Shown here in pieces: positions 44,774-53,093 of a DNA stretch of 64,000 bases. Positions within the stretch are counted from its first letter, which is position 1. Each line of letters starts with the position of its first letter. A program made the translations under genes and the position numbers. The stretch covers positions 1 to 64,000 of the forward strand of contig JAQERH010000005.1 of the NCBI GenBank assembly GCA_027698105.1, in the 5' to 3' direction. The notes below the pieces were generated by a model. That model saw only the letters and a program-made list of their open reading frames with translations, had not been told where the DNA came from and did no database searches. The stretch is from Lachnospiraceae bacterium AM93-12TA. Its GTDB lineage: Bacteria; Bacillota; Clostridia; Lachnospirales; Lachnospiraceae.

Positions 44774-45553
44774 GTGAAAGAGAAAATGAACCAGTTGTTC
44801 AAGGATAAAATTCTCCTTGGAATGATGGTGCTAGGCCTGCTGACTATTGTTGCCGCAGCAGGCGCAGTCAGATTCAGACAGGGAAGCGACAGGGTGGAGG
44901 AAAATCCATATCTGGAGGTTCCGGAGACAGGCGGATATATTGTAAAACAGGATCCGCAGACAGAGGAAAAAGAAGAAAAACAGGACACAGAGGAGAAAAA
45001 AGAAGACATTAAGGTAGCGGGAAGTTCTGACGCCGAATACTCCAGGGAAAATCGTCCAAAGTCTCCAAATTCAGGGACAAGCGGCTCAGAGGACAGCGAA
45101 GCCGCGTCAAAAACCGGCGCGAAAGCTCTGGCTCTTGATTTTAAAGAGGCAGATAAGCTGGCCTGGCCGGTAACAGGGAATATTCTTCTGGATTACAGTA
45201 TGGACGCGACGATTTATTTTCCCACGCTGGATCAGTATAAATGCAATCCGGCGCTTATTATCCAGAGCGATGTAAGCAGTCCCGTCCAGGCTCCGGCTGA
45301 CGCGAGAGTCACTGAATGCGGAGCCAACGAGGAGATAGGCAATTACGTAGTCATGGATCTGGGAAATGAGTACACAGCCGTCTGCGGACAGCTGAAAGAT
45401 GTAAAAGCTCTGGAAGGAGAGTACCTCTGTAAGGGAGACATTATCGGCTATGTGGCTGAGCCTACGAAATATTATGCTACAGAGGGAAACAACGTATTCT
45501 TTGAGTTAAAGCAGGGAGGACAGCCCGTAGACGCCCTGGACTACCTGGAGTAG
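44774..45553 (+). CDS. spoIIQ: SpoIIQ-like M23 (LytM) domain protein, zinc ligands missing
   Basis: A 259-aa protein with an N-terminal membrane anchor (about residues 12-32), a Glu/Lys/Ser linker (about 45-115) and a LytM-fold domain (about 135-259; YVVMDLGNEYTAVCGQL, GEYLCKGDIIGYV, NNVFFELKQGGQPVDALDYL). In LytM enzymes His/Asp/His residues bind zinc; here the HxxxD region reads NPALI, the YAHL position CGQL and the HLHF position NVFF, so it is non-catalytic. SpoIIQ works as the forespore half of the Q-AH channel. The start is GTG 44774 behind GAGGTGAT. Confidence 0.82.
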   Translation: MKEKMNQLFKDKILLGMMVLGLLTIVAAAGAVRFRQGSDRVEENPYLEVPETGGYIVKQDPQTEEKEEKQDTEEKKEDIKVAGSSDAEYSRENRPKSPNSGTSGSEDSEAASKTGAKALALDFKEADKLAWPVTGNILLDYSMDATIYFPTLDQYKCNPALIIQSDVSSPVQAPADARVTECGANEEIGNYVVMDLGNEYTAVCGQLKDVKALEGEYLCKGDIIGYVAEPTKYYATEGNNVFFELKQGGQPVDALDYLE

Positions 45554-45586
45554 AAAAAACAAAAGCAGAAAAAAAGAAAAATCATA

Positions 45587-45631
45587 GGGAGAAGTTTTTA
45601 GCGGCTCTAAAAGCGCGCGAAAGCTTCTCCC
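45587..45631 (+). terminator. Terminator after spoIIQ
   Basis: GGGAGAAG / CTTCTCCC outer stem with an inner GC-rich hairpin; weak T-tail (TTCTGCGTTTG). Confidence 0.6.
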
Positions 45632-45697
45632 TTCTGCGTTTGAACAAACAAAATGTGACAGAACTGTAAAAATTCTCTTCTTCCTTTTGTTTTACAG

Positions 45698-45726
45698 TTG
45701 ACATCTTACCGGGAAAAAGTTAAGAT
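45698..45726 (+). promoter_or_regulatory. Promoter for the LUD gene
   Basis: TTGACA (45698-45703), 17-bp spacer, TAAGAT (45721-45726). Confidence 0.6.
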
Positions 45727-45749
45727 CATAGGAGGATAAAAGAAGGGAC

Positions 45750-46355
45750 GTGAACAACAGAATGAATCAGGAAATGCTTAAAAAAAATTTTGAAGAGCAT
45801 GAGTTTGAAACCTCTTTTTTCGAGACGAAAGAGCAGGCGGCAGACTACTTGAAAGCCCAGGTTAAAGGGCAGAAGGTGGCTTTCGGCGGCTCTGTTACGC
45901 TACAGGAAATGGGGCTTTTTAACGCTCTTTCAGAGGAGAACGAGGTGATCTGGCACTGGAATGAGCCAGGGCCTGAGACACTCGCAAAGGCCAGGGACGC
46001 CCGGATTTACATAACCAGCGCCAACGGCGTGTCGGAGACAGGAGAGCTGGTAAACATTGACGGGACGGGAAACCGCGTTGCACAGACATTGTACGGACCT
46101 GAGAAGGTTTACTTTGTGGTGGGAGCAAATAAGATAGAGAAGGATTTAAGCGCCGCCCTGTCCAGAGCCAGAAATGTGGCTGCCCCGCTGAATGCAAAGA
46201 GGCTGAAAACCAATACTCCATGCAGCCGGACGGGAGAGCGGTGTTTTGACTGCAGCAGTGAGGCGCGTATCTGCCGGGCTACTGTGATTTTAGAACGTCC
46301 GACCCGCGGCATGAAGGCAGAGGTTGTATTTGTGAACGAGACTCTGGGATATTAA
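45750..46355 (+). CDS. LUD-domain protein (LutC/YkgG family)
   Basis: A 201-aa (from GTG 45750) or 197-aa (from ATG 45762) soluble protein; neither start has ideal spacing. Seen: KVAFGGSVTLQEMGL near residue 37, YITSANGVSETGELVNIDGTGNRV near 90-113, VYFVVGANKIEKDL, and a Cys set near the C-terminus (CSRTGERCFDCSSEARIC) that could bind a metal or Fe-S cluster. LUD proteins take part in lactate oxidation (LutABC); this stand-alone type is common in anaerobes and has no firm role. Confidence 0.85.
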   Translation: MNNRMNQEMLKKNFEEHEFETSFFETKEQAADYLKAQVKGQKVAFGGSVTLQEMGLFNALSEENEVIWHWNEPGPETLAKARDARIYITSANGVSETGELVNIDGTGNRVAQTLYGPEKVYFVVGANKIEKDLSAALSRARNVAAPLNAKRLKTNTPCSRTGERCFDCSSEARICRATVILERPTRGMKAEVVFVNETLGY

Positions 46356-46411
46356 TGTATATTTGATGCAGGAAGTGTCCTGCAGAACTGGAAGAAGGAG
46401 AGAATTGCAGA

Positions 46412-46837
46412 ATGAATATTTTATTTTTCTTAACGCCTAAAAGTGATGTGGCTTTAATTTATGAGGATGACACTCTGGATGAAGCTATTGAGAAGATGGA
46501 GAACTATAAATATGCGGCTATGCCGATTATCAGCCGCCAGGGCCGGTATGTGGGAACCATTACAGAGGGAGATTTGCTTTGGGGCATTAAGAATAAACAT
46601 GACTTTACATTTAAGGGGCTGGATCGGGTCCAGGTGACAGAGGTTCCAAGGAGACTTGACAATCAGCCAGTATATGCAGATTCAGACATGGAGGATCTGC
46701 TGGATAAAGCCATGAACCAAAACTTTGTTCCGGTATTAGACGATCAGAAAAACTTTATTGGAATTGTTACGCGTAAGGATATTATCAAATACCTAAGTAA
46801 TCAGCTGAAGAAAAAAGAAAAAGAAGCAAAAGCCTGA
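46412..46837 (+). CDS. CBS-domain pair protein
   Basis: A 141-aa soluble protein consisting of two CBS motifs (about residues 8-60; YAAMPIISRQGRYVGTITEGDLLW, and 75-135; NQNFVPVLDDQKNFIGIVTRKDII). CBS pairs bind adenine nucleotides and regulate partner proteins; the partner is unknown. It ends at a terminator shared with the convergent TrkH gene. The ribosome site is GAAGGAGAG. Confidence 0.88.
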   Translation: MNILFFLTPKSDVALIYEDDTLDEAIEKMENYKYAAMPIISRQGRYVGTITEGDLLWGIKNKHDFTFKGLDRVQVTEVPRRLDNQPVYADSDMEDLLDKAMNQNFVPVLDDQKNFIGIVTRKDIIKYLSNQLKKKEKEAKA

Positions 46838-46846
46838 TATAGGGAA

Positions 46847-46896
46847 GAGGAGCAGTTTTCCAGCGACTTTAAATGAAGTGGGGAAAACTGCTCCTC
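46847..46896. terminator. Bidirectional terminator between the CBS gene and trkH
   Basis: Perfect 15-bp stem GAGGAGCAGTTTTCC / GGAAAACTGCTCCTC with a 20-nt loop and a T-rich tail on the plus strand. Confidence 0.85.
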
Positions 46897-46914
46897 TGTT
46901 TGTTTGATATATTT

Positions 46915-48354
46915 TTAGAATTTTTTCCACGTATCTCTTACAAAAAGAAGGAGAAGCGGGAACAGTTCCAACCTTCCGGCCAGCATGTCAAAAATCAGAA
47001 CACATTTAGCCGGATTAGAGAAAAGGCTGAAATTCTGAGATGGTCCGACCAACTCCAGACCTGGTCCAATGTTATTCAAGGTAGCAGTCACAGCTGTAAA
47101 ATTCGTGATTAAATCGTGATTGTCAAAACCTATTAATAAAATGGAGAAGGCAAAAATCAGAACATAAGCAGTCATAAATACATTAATAGAGCGAACTACT
47201 TCGTGTTCTATTACCTTGCCATCCATGGAAATTTTGCGTACTGCCTTGGGATGAAGGAACAGGTGAAGTTCTTTGTTAACCGTTTTTAAAAGAATCACAA
47301 AACGTGATACCTTGATTCCGCCTCCCGTACTGCCGGCGCAGGCACCCACAAACATCAGCATAACAAGAATGGTTCGGGAGACCTGAGGCCAGGTATTAAA
47401 ATCCGTTGTCGCATAGCCGGTAGTTGTGATAATGGAACCTACCTGAAAGGCTGCCTGCTGAAACGCCTCCATAATAGAGGGATATAACCTGCGTATATTG
47501 AAAGTAATGATAGATACGGTGACAGCAATAATTGCCAGATAGCAGCGTACTTCTTCATTTTTCAGTGCCTTCTTGGGCTTTCGCATTAAAAGCAGAAAGT
47601 AGAAATTGAAGTTGATTCCAAATAAAATCATAAATACAGTTACTACATTCTGCAGGTAGGGAGAGTAACTGGCAATACTGTCGTTTTTAATGCCGAAGCC
47701 TCCTGTTCCCGCTGTTCCAAATGTGGTAGTCAAGGAATCGAACAGAGGCATTCCTCCGGCCAGCAGGAGAATAATCTCTAAAATGGTCATGGCCATATAG
47801 ATGGAATACAGGATTTTAGCAGTGGACTGGATTTTTGGAACCAGCTTTTCCACAGACGGTCCAGGGCTTTCTGCCTTCATTAAATTCATGTGGTAGCCTC
47901 CGGTTAAAGGAAGCAGGCTTAAAATAAATACCAGGACTCCCATACCGCCAATCCAGTGTGTAAAACTTTTCCAGAGCAGAATACACCGTGGCAGGGATTC
48001 CACATCGCTTAAAATACTGGCTCCTGTTGTGGTAAAACCAGAAACCGTTTCAAACAGGGCATCGACTGGGCTGGTAATGGAGCCGCTGAAGAGAAAGGGC
48101 AGAGAGCCCATAATACTCAGGACAATCCAGCTCAGGGAGACAGATACAAATCCCTCTTTTGTATAGAACACCATGTTTTTTGGCTTCCGCACAGTCAGGG
48201 GAATTCCAAATAGAAAACACAGGGCTATCGTAATCACGAAAGAGAATCCAGCTGCTTCCTGATAAATAACAGCAGTCAGACAGGGAAGAAGCATCAGCAG
48301 GCCTTCGCAGTTTAAAATCCACCCGATTACATAGGCGATCATTGCATAATTCAC
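46915..48354 (-). CDS. trkH: TrkH-type potassium uptake membrane subunit
   Basis: A 479-aa membrane protein with the four-repeat TrkH/KtrB pore layout. Selectivity-loop regions are visible as SGFTTTGASIL, GTAGTGGFGIK and GSIITTTGYATTDFN, and near the end as NNIGPGLE. It imports K+ with the RCK partner encoded immediately upstream in transcription (12 bp gap). The ATG follows AAGGAGGTAACGC. Confidence 0.92.
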   Translation of the reverse strand: MNYAMIAYVIGWILNCEGLLMLLPCLTAVIYQEAAGFSFVITIALCFLFGIPLTVRKPKNMVFYTKEGFVSVSLSWIVLSIMGSLPFLFSGSITSPVDALFETVSGFTTTGASILSDVESLPRCILLWKSFTHWIGGMGVLVFILSLLPLTGGYHMNLMKAESPGPSVEKLVPKIQSTAKILYSIYMAMTILEIILLLAGGMPLFDSLTTTFGTAGTGGFGIKNDSIASYSPYLQNVVTVFMILFGINFNFYFLLLMRKPKKALKNEEVRCYLAIIAVTVSIITFNIRRLYPSIMEAFQQAAFQVGSIITTTGYATTDFNTWPQVSRTILVMLMFVGACAGSTGGGIKVSRFVILLKTVNKELHLFLHPKAVRKISMDGKVIEHEVVRSINVFMTAYVLIFAFSILLIGFDNHDLITNFTAVTATLNNIGPGLELVGPSQNFSLFSNPAKCVLIFDMLAGRLELFPLLLLFVRDTWKKF

Positions 48355-48366
48355 AGCGTTACCTCC

Positions 48367-49725
48367 TTAATGCTCCAGAATATCAAGGATATTCTGCTGT
48401 CCCCGCTCCAGGGTAACGATAATAACAGAATCGCCTACCTGGATGGAATCCTGTCCGCGTGGAATTAAAACCTGTTCTCCTCTGCGGATGCAGCAAACCA
48501 GGTGTCCTGGACGTATTTTCAGATCAGCAAGCGGAATATCTGTCACAGGGCAGGATTCCAGAATAGAGAATTCCAGCGCTTCCACCCGGTTATCCAGAAG
48601 GCGGTACAGGGTCTCAATGGTATTAATCGAAGAGTGGCGCATACTGCGGACATGCTGGATAATATAGTCCGTGGTCAGATATTTTGGATAAATGACGCTG
48701 CCCACATCGAGTCCTTCGATAATATCGTCAAAGGCCAGACGGTTTACTTTGGAAATCAGCTTTGCCTTTGAGTTTTTCTTGGCAAAAAGAGCCAGAAGGA
48801 TGTTCTCTTCATCCAGGTTCGTCAGGGTAACAAAAGCTTCCGCTCTTCCCAGCCCTTCCTCCATCAGGAGGTGGCGATCCGTACCGTCTCCGTGGATTAC
48901 CGTTGCGTCAGGAAGAAGCCCGCTGAGTGCTTCACAGCGCTCCAGATTGTTTTCTACAATCCGTACCCGTACCCCTTTTTTGAGAAGCTGTTTGGCCAGA
49001 TAATAGCCGATGGTTCCTCCTCCGACGATCATGACAGATTGAACTGGCTTGATTGGAAGAGAAAAATTCTTAAAAAAGCTGCGTACCTGATCCTTGGATG
49101 CGACAAAAGAAATAGCATCATTTTCATGAAGGACAAAGTTTCCATCTGGAATATAGACGGTATCCTCACGTTCTACTGCACAGACCAGAATATCGCTGCC
49201 GGATCGGGACGGAAGTTCCTTTACCTCCATGCCGTCAAGGGGAATCCGGCTGTCTATCTTCAGCTTTACAAGATAAATTCTTCCGTTTGCAAAGGTATCG
49301 ATTTTACTGGCCGCAGGGAAGCGGAGCAGTTTTTCGATTTCACGGGCAGCTGTCAGCTCGGGATTGATGATCATAGAAACGCCCATCTGGGCCTTGATAA
49401 AATCAATCTCCTGGCTGTACATAGGATTTCTGACTCTGGCAACAGTCTGACAGCGGCTGGCTTTTCTGGCAATCAGACAGCAAAGAAGATTTAATTCATC
49501 AGATCCGGTGACAGAAATTAAGATATCTGCCTGCTCCACACCTGCTTCTAACAGTGTAGTGATACCGGCTCCATTGCCGCTGATTCCCATCACGTCTAAA
49601 TCTTCTGTGATAGTCTGAATTTTCTTTGGGTTTGTGTCAATGACGGTGATGTTGTGGTTTTCGGAGACCAGCTGCTCTGTCAAGGCGCGTCCAACCTTTC
49701 CACAGCCAATGATAATAATCTTCAT
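48367..49725 (-). CDS. trkA: TrkA, NAD-binding potassium uptake regulator
   Basis: A 452-aa cytosolic protein with two TrkA_N/TrkA_C (RCK) units. The first Rossmann motif is GCGKVGRALTEQL at residues 8-20 and the second GGGTIGYYLAKQL near 232. It gates TrkH according to bound nucleotide (NAD(H)/ATP, or c-di-AMP in some Firmicutes at RCK_C). First gene of a leftward trkA-trkH operon. Confidence 0.93.
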   Translation of the reverse strand: MKIIIIGCGKVGRALTEQLVSENHNITVIDTNPKKIQTITEDLDVMGISGNGAGITTLLEAGVEQADILISVTGSDELNLLCCLIARKASRCQTVARVRNPMYSQEIDFIKAQMGVSMIINPELTAAREIEKLLRFPAASKIDTFANGRIYLVKLKIDSRIPLDGMEVKELPSRSGSDILVCAVEREDTVYIPDGNFVLHENDAISFVASKDQVRSFFKNFSLPIKPVQSVMIVGGGTIGYYLAKQLLKKGVRVRIVENNLERCEALSGLLPDATVIHGDGTDRHLLMEEGLGRAEAFVTLTNLDEENILLALFAKKNSKAKLISKVNRLAFDDIIEGLDVGSVIYPKYLTTDYIIQHVRSMRHSSINTIETLYRLLDNRVEALEFSILESCPVTDIPLADLKIRPGHLVCCIRRGEQVLIPRGQDSIQVGDSVIIVTLERGQQNILDILEH

Positions 49726-49771
49726 AAAACAATTACTCCATTCCGACAGTTTAGCTTCTGTACTTTAATAT

Positions 49772-49845
49772 CTGCGGGAGCGTCTGTCATGCGATATGTT
49801 CTGGCAGACGTTTCCCGCAGATGAGATCATATGGCTATTATAGCA
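49772..49845 (-). promoter_or_regulatory. trkA promoter and 5' leader hairpin
   Basis: Minus-strand extended -10 TGC-TATAAT at 49845-49837 with a weak -35. A start near 49830 would place a long hairpin (TCTGCGGGA..GTCTGTCA / TGGCAGAC..TCCCGCAGA, about 49772-49824) at the very 5' end of the about 100-nt leader. It does not match the ydaO c-di-AMP riboswitch pattern. Confidence 0.5.
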
Positions 49846-50174
49846 AAAGGGCGGAATAAAATAAAGATAAGATAAAGATAAAATTAAGATAAAATAAAAA
49901 GAAAAATGATAAAAGTAAGACAGGATGAAGGAAAAAGGGAAAAGTAGCAGGAAAAAATCCGTTTCCTTTGAGAAAAAGTTCCAAAAAGAGGAGGAGCCGG
50001 ACAGATATCTGCCCGGCTATTATGAAAAAAATATTACTGTCTCTTGCGAGAAGTATTTGATTTCTATGGTTATTAGTATAGACAGAGTTTGTGTACCGGA
50101 TTTGGAGAAATTGTGAACAATATTTGAACAGAACGTAAGTAATTTATGAATAGAAACAAAGGTTCCAGGAAACA
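49846..50174 (+). other. Mostly non-coding stretch
   Basis: Holds an A/G-rich run with repeated AGATAA-like units (about 49855-49920) and a 63-codon + frame (49925-50116) with no clear ribosome site and Lys/Glu-rich low-information content. I do not call it a gene. Confidence 0.5.
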
Positions 50175-50207
50175 GGAACTGCCGCAGAAATTTTCTGCGG
50201 CAGTTCC
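50175..50207 (-). terminator. Terminator of the Cys-rich gene
   Basis: Perfect stem of at least 15 bp, GGAACTGCCGCAGAA / TTCTGCGGCAGTTCC, 53 bp past the Cys-rich stop; the minus strand continues TGTTTCC. Confidence 0.75.
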
Positions 50208-50259
50208 CATCAGACAGCTTGAAACAGGGTCGGAGGAGGTTCGCTGTCAGACAGAGAAA

Positions 50260-50550
50260 CTATGCGCCGCATCCGCATCCGCCGGAAGGAGCACTTCCAT
50301 TTATCGGCATAACACAGTTTGCAATACCGGCATCGTAGCCGTTCTGGTAGCCAACCTGGCAGCCGGCGGCATAGCCGTCATTGTAGCCGTTTCGGTAGCT
50401 GGAGTTTCCTGAGGAGCAGCAGGAACTGGAATTATTATTGTGGCTGCCGCAGCAGGAACCGGAAGGATTGGTATCTTCGCAGCAGGTTGTATAGCAGTGG
50501 CAGCATCTTCTCTGGTATCCACAGTTATTATATCTTCTAAAACAACACAT
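50260..50550 (-). CDS. Cys-rich small protein, probable spore coat/crust component
   Basis: A 96-aa protein with about 14 Cys, many as CC pairs (MCCFRRYNNCGYQRRCCHCY; SGSCCGSHNNNSSSCCSSG), a Tyr/Gly repeat (YRNGYNDGYAAGCQVGYQNG) and a GGCGCGA end. It has no signal peptide. The ATG follows AAGGAGATATTTTAT. A SigK-like promoter lies upstream and cotJC is 0.5 kb away, so a disulfide-cross-linked spore surface protein is the best inference. Metal binding is an alternative. No named family recognised. Confidence 0.75.
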   Translation of the reverse strand: MCCFRRYNNCGYQRRCCHCYTTCCEDTNPSGSCCGSHNNNSSSCCSSGNSSYRNGYNDGYAAGCQVGYQNGYDAGIANCVMPINGSAPSGGCGCGA

Positions 50551-50586
50551 ATAAAATATCTCCTTGATTAATTATCATTTATAATA

Positions 50587-50613
50587 TATGGTATGTACAT
50601 CGGGACAATAGGT
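50587..50613 (-). promoter_or_regulatory. SigK-like promoter for the Cys-rich gene
   Basis: On the minus strand: AC at 50613-50612, 16-bp spacer, CATACCATA at 50595-50587, an exact match to the late mother-cell pattern AC-16-CATAnnnTA, about 30-40 bp upstream of the ATG. Confidence 0.6.
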
Positions 50614-50640
50614 TCCGAAAATTTAAAAACAGGAGGCCTT

Positions 50641-50886
50641 ATGTTTCAGATTCATTCAATCATTCATCTGGATAATGGAGCTTGGTCCTGCAGAACGCGG
50701 TGCAGAAGTGCCCAGGCGGCAGAGGAGGTCCGTGCCGGCTTTACCGGGCCTGTCCGTCAAATCAGCATGTTTGCAGATTTGTATCGGGAAGGGGAGGAGA
50801 TTGTGCTGGAAGGGCCTGACAGGGAAACTGTGGAGAAGCTGGCAGATATCCTGAATCATTCGGCAGAAGAATTGCTGGAACAGTAG
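50641..50886 (+). CDS. Small unknown protein
   Basis: An 81-aa soluble protein starting at ATG 50641 behind AGGAGG (an upstream GTG/ATG frame lacks a site). Compact alpha/beta look; the end (REGEEIVLEGPDRETVEKLA) loosely resembles the last strand and helix of HPr-like folds, but the HPr active-site His/Ser are not seen. Divergent from the Cys-rich gene and followed by a terminator. Confidence 0.65.
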   Translation: MFQIHSIIHLDNGAWSCRTRCRSAQAAEEVRAGFTGPVRQISMFADLYREGEEIVLEGPDRETVEKLADILNHSAEELLEQ

Positions 50887-50926
50887 AAGAGAAGCAAAAA
50901 GAGGAACGGGTTCAGATTTCCTGGTG

Positions 50927-50971
50927 AAAAAGAAAGCTTTTCTGCTTAAATGCAGAAAAACTTTCTTTTTT
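50927..50971. terminator. Bidirectional terminator before the cotJC fragment
   Basis: AAAAAGAAAG.TTTTCTGC / GCAGAAAAACTTTC followed by TTTTTT, between a rightward small gene and the leftward cotJC fragment. Confidence 0.8.
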
Positions 50972-51033
50972 ATAGACTCCCTGCAGCTGCAAATCAGAGT
51001 CTCGTGGATTTTAAAAGATTAAGAGAAGCAGGC

Positions 51034-51576
51034 TTATTTGACACGATCAAATTCAGGGTTAAAGGCATAAAAGTTCTTGCTGTCCAGGCGTTCCTGTAAA
51101 TTTCTCAAAGCTTCACCGAATCTTTGGTAGTGAACGATTTCACGTTCCCGTAAGTACCGAATCGGATCGCAGACATCAGGATCCTTTACCACGCGGAGAA
51201 TATTATCATAAGTAGAGCGGGCCTTCTGTTCTGCAGCAAGATCCTCCGTCAGATCGGTGATTGCATCGCCTTTTACCTGGAATTCGCAGGCATTAAAGGG
51301 GATTCCTCCGGATGCCTGTGGCCAGATTCCTGTAGTATGATCAATGTAGTAAGGACCGAAGCCGGATTCTTCGACCTGCTCAGGAGTCAGGTTTTTTGTG
51401 AGCTGGCAGACAATGGCAGCTACAATCTCCATATGAGCCAGTTCCTCTGTGCCGATATCAGTCAGAAGACCTTTTTCCTCTGCATAGGGCATGGTGTAAC
51501 GCTGGGAGAGATAACGCATGGAAGCACCGATCTCCCCGTCAGGCCCGCCGTATGTCAGTAACAGATTAGTGCTCAA
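51034..51576 (-). pseudogene. cotJC: cotJC (spore-coat manganese-catalase family), 5' end removed by island 2
   Basis: 180 codons of CotJC: YGGPDGEIGASMRYLSQRYT, then TDIGTEELAHMEIV (ferritin-like metal ligands), and EKARSTYD-type and EIVHYQRFGEAL motifs (seen here as EQKARSTYDNIL). Full-length CotJC proteins carry about 20-25 more residues before the YGGPDGE motif. Here the homologous frame runs without a stop into the end of the serine integrase, and the only start is a TTG with a poor site. The missing 5' part and the rest of the cotJ operon should lie beyond the far end of the element. Confidence 0.8.
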
Positions 51577-51596
51577 AACCTTGATTTTATAAGAAA
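51577..51596. mobile_element. Junction of island 2 (prophage-like element) with cotJC
   Basis: Host-like cotJC sequence ends within about 20 bp of the integrase stop codon, so one attachment half-site of a large serine recombinase must lie here. The element extends right past the window end; only the left boundary is visible. Confidence 0.65.
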
Positions 51597-53033
51597 TTAC
51601 GATATGTAATAGTGAAATTCGAACCGATCCGCTTTTCGGTCAAATACAATGAATTTTAAAATGCTGCGAAGGGCCGTCCCCTTTGTTTCAAAGTCCACAT
51701 CAGGGGAGCAGAGGAGATCATGGACTGTTTTGACACGTTCCAGAAGCTCTTCATGAGATAGGGCAGGAGAGCAGTCAGCTGGTTCCAGGGAAGCAAGCTC
51801 TGCCTCCAGCTCCGCTCGTTCTTTTAAGAGCTGTTTCTTTCGTGTCCTATACTCTTCTAATGAGTCGATGCCGTTTTCGTAGGCGGACCGGATACGTTCT
51901 TCTTTCAGCGCCAGGCGTTCCAGCTTCACTTCGATGGCTGCCTTTTGGCTGGAATCCTGTTCAGAGGCGGGCCGGGGAATTCGGTCATACTCAAAGTTTC
52001 CCGTTTCCAGAATCTTTTCCAGGGAACGAATGACAATTCTCTCTGCCTTGGCTACAGTCACAGAACAGGATTCCTTATGGAGACCCTTGGCATATTTCCA
52101 GCAGGCAAAGACAGCGTCCGGACGGCTTTTGCCTCCGCCGTTGTAGGACATGGTCGCTCCACAGACAGAACATTTTAAAATCCCGGAGAGCCAGTGCCTG
52201 CATGTGGATATGCTGCGGCGCTTCACAGGGCGGAATTCCTGTTTCAGTCGTTCCTGGCAGATATCATATAAACCGGTGACAGATTGGCGTGTCTCATGGC
52301 TTCCCTGGAAGGAGATGCCATTCCAACTTACTGTACCGTTGTAAAAAGGATTTGTAAGAATCCTGGTAATAGTTCGCTGCTCGAAAGGGTTTCCCCGCTT
52401 TGCTTTTTTACCTTGAGCGTTCAGGCGCCGGGCGATGGCAGTCCTGTCCAGATTTTCCAGAGCATACATCCGGAAAATATCCTCTACGATTTTATATTCG
52501 TCTTCTACGATAACGAAAGGCTTTCCATTTCCTACGGCCGCATAGCCAAGACAGGGAACAATCTGATATCCCTTTAGTTCCGCCTTTTTCGTCATACCCC
52601 GCTTTACTTCAACGCCCAGATTGTAGGAATAGAACTCATCCTGCCATTCAATAATCATTTCAATCAGCCGGCCGTACATGCCTTCCATGATAGGCTCTGA
52701 CACGCTGACCACATCGATTCCCAGTTTTTTCCTGAGCATCCCCTTGTAAAAGGTGCTTTCGTCCTGGTTCCTGGCAAACCGGGAAAATTTCCAGACGAGA
52801 ATGCAGTCAAAGGGTTTAGGTTTTACCTTCGCTGTGGAAATCATCCGCTGGAACTCTGGCCGGTTCTCGGCTTTTTTGCCGCTTCGGCCTTCCTGCTCCA
52901 TGAAAATGTAATCAGGCGACAGAACAATGTCGTTTGCCGCGGCATATTTTTTGATTTCATCCAGCTGGGAGTCAGGACTCAGATCCAGCTGGTCATCCGT
53001 GCTGACACGGATATAAGCAGCTCCTATCAGCAT
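51597..53033 (-). CDS. Large serine recombinase (phage-type integrase)
   Basis: A 478-aa protein. The resolvase domain has nucleophile Ser11 in GAAYIRVSTDDQ and KFSRFARNQDES; a recombinase domain follows (about residues 150-260; GYQIVPCLGYAAV, NPFEQRTITRILTNPFYNGT). It then has a zinc ribbon (LKCSVCGATMSYNGGG, then SC) and a coiled-coil segment (about 370-440), as in phiC31/TP901-type integrases. The start is ATG 53033 behind GGAGATGATATA; an upstream frame to 53081 lacks a site. Its 3' end touches the cotJC fragment, so it is the enzyme that inserted island 2. Confidence 0.93.
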   Translation of the reverse strand: MLIGAAYIRVSTDDQLDLSPDSQLDEIKKYAAANDIVLSPDYIFMEQEGRSGKKAENRPEFQRMISTAKVKPKPFDCILVWKFSRFARNQDESTFYKGMLRKKLGIDVVSVSEPIMEGMYGRLIEMIIEWQDEFYSYNLGVEVKRGMTKKAELKGYQIVPCLGYAAVGNGKPFVIVEDEYKIVEDIFRMYALENLDRTAIARRLNAQGKKAKRGNPFEQRTITRILTNPFYNGTVSWNGISFQGSHETRQSVTGLYDICQERLKQEFRPVKRRSISTCRHWLSGILKCSVCGATMSYNGGGKSRPDAVFACWKYAKGLHKESCSVTVAKAERIVIRSLEKILETGNFEYDRIPRPASEQDSSQKAAIEVKLERLALKEERIRSAYENGIDSLEEYRTRKKQLLKERAELEAELASLEPADCSPALSHEELLERVKTVHDLLCSPDVDFETKGTALRSILKFIVFDRKADRFEFHYYIS

Positions 53034-53093
53034 TATATCATCTCCTTCATGTAGTGACAATCTATGTGATTTTGGGTGCAAAAATAACGCCCC

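Noticed and set aside
49925..50116. 63-codon rightward ORF after trkA
   Set aside because: No proper ribosome site, low-information Lys/Glu start, and no recognisable domain; it overlaps an A/G-rich stretch.
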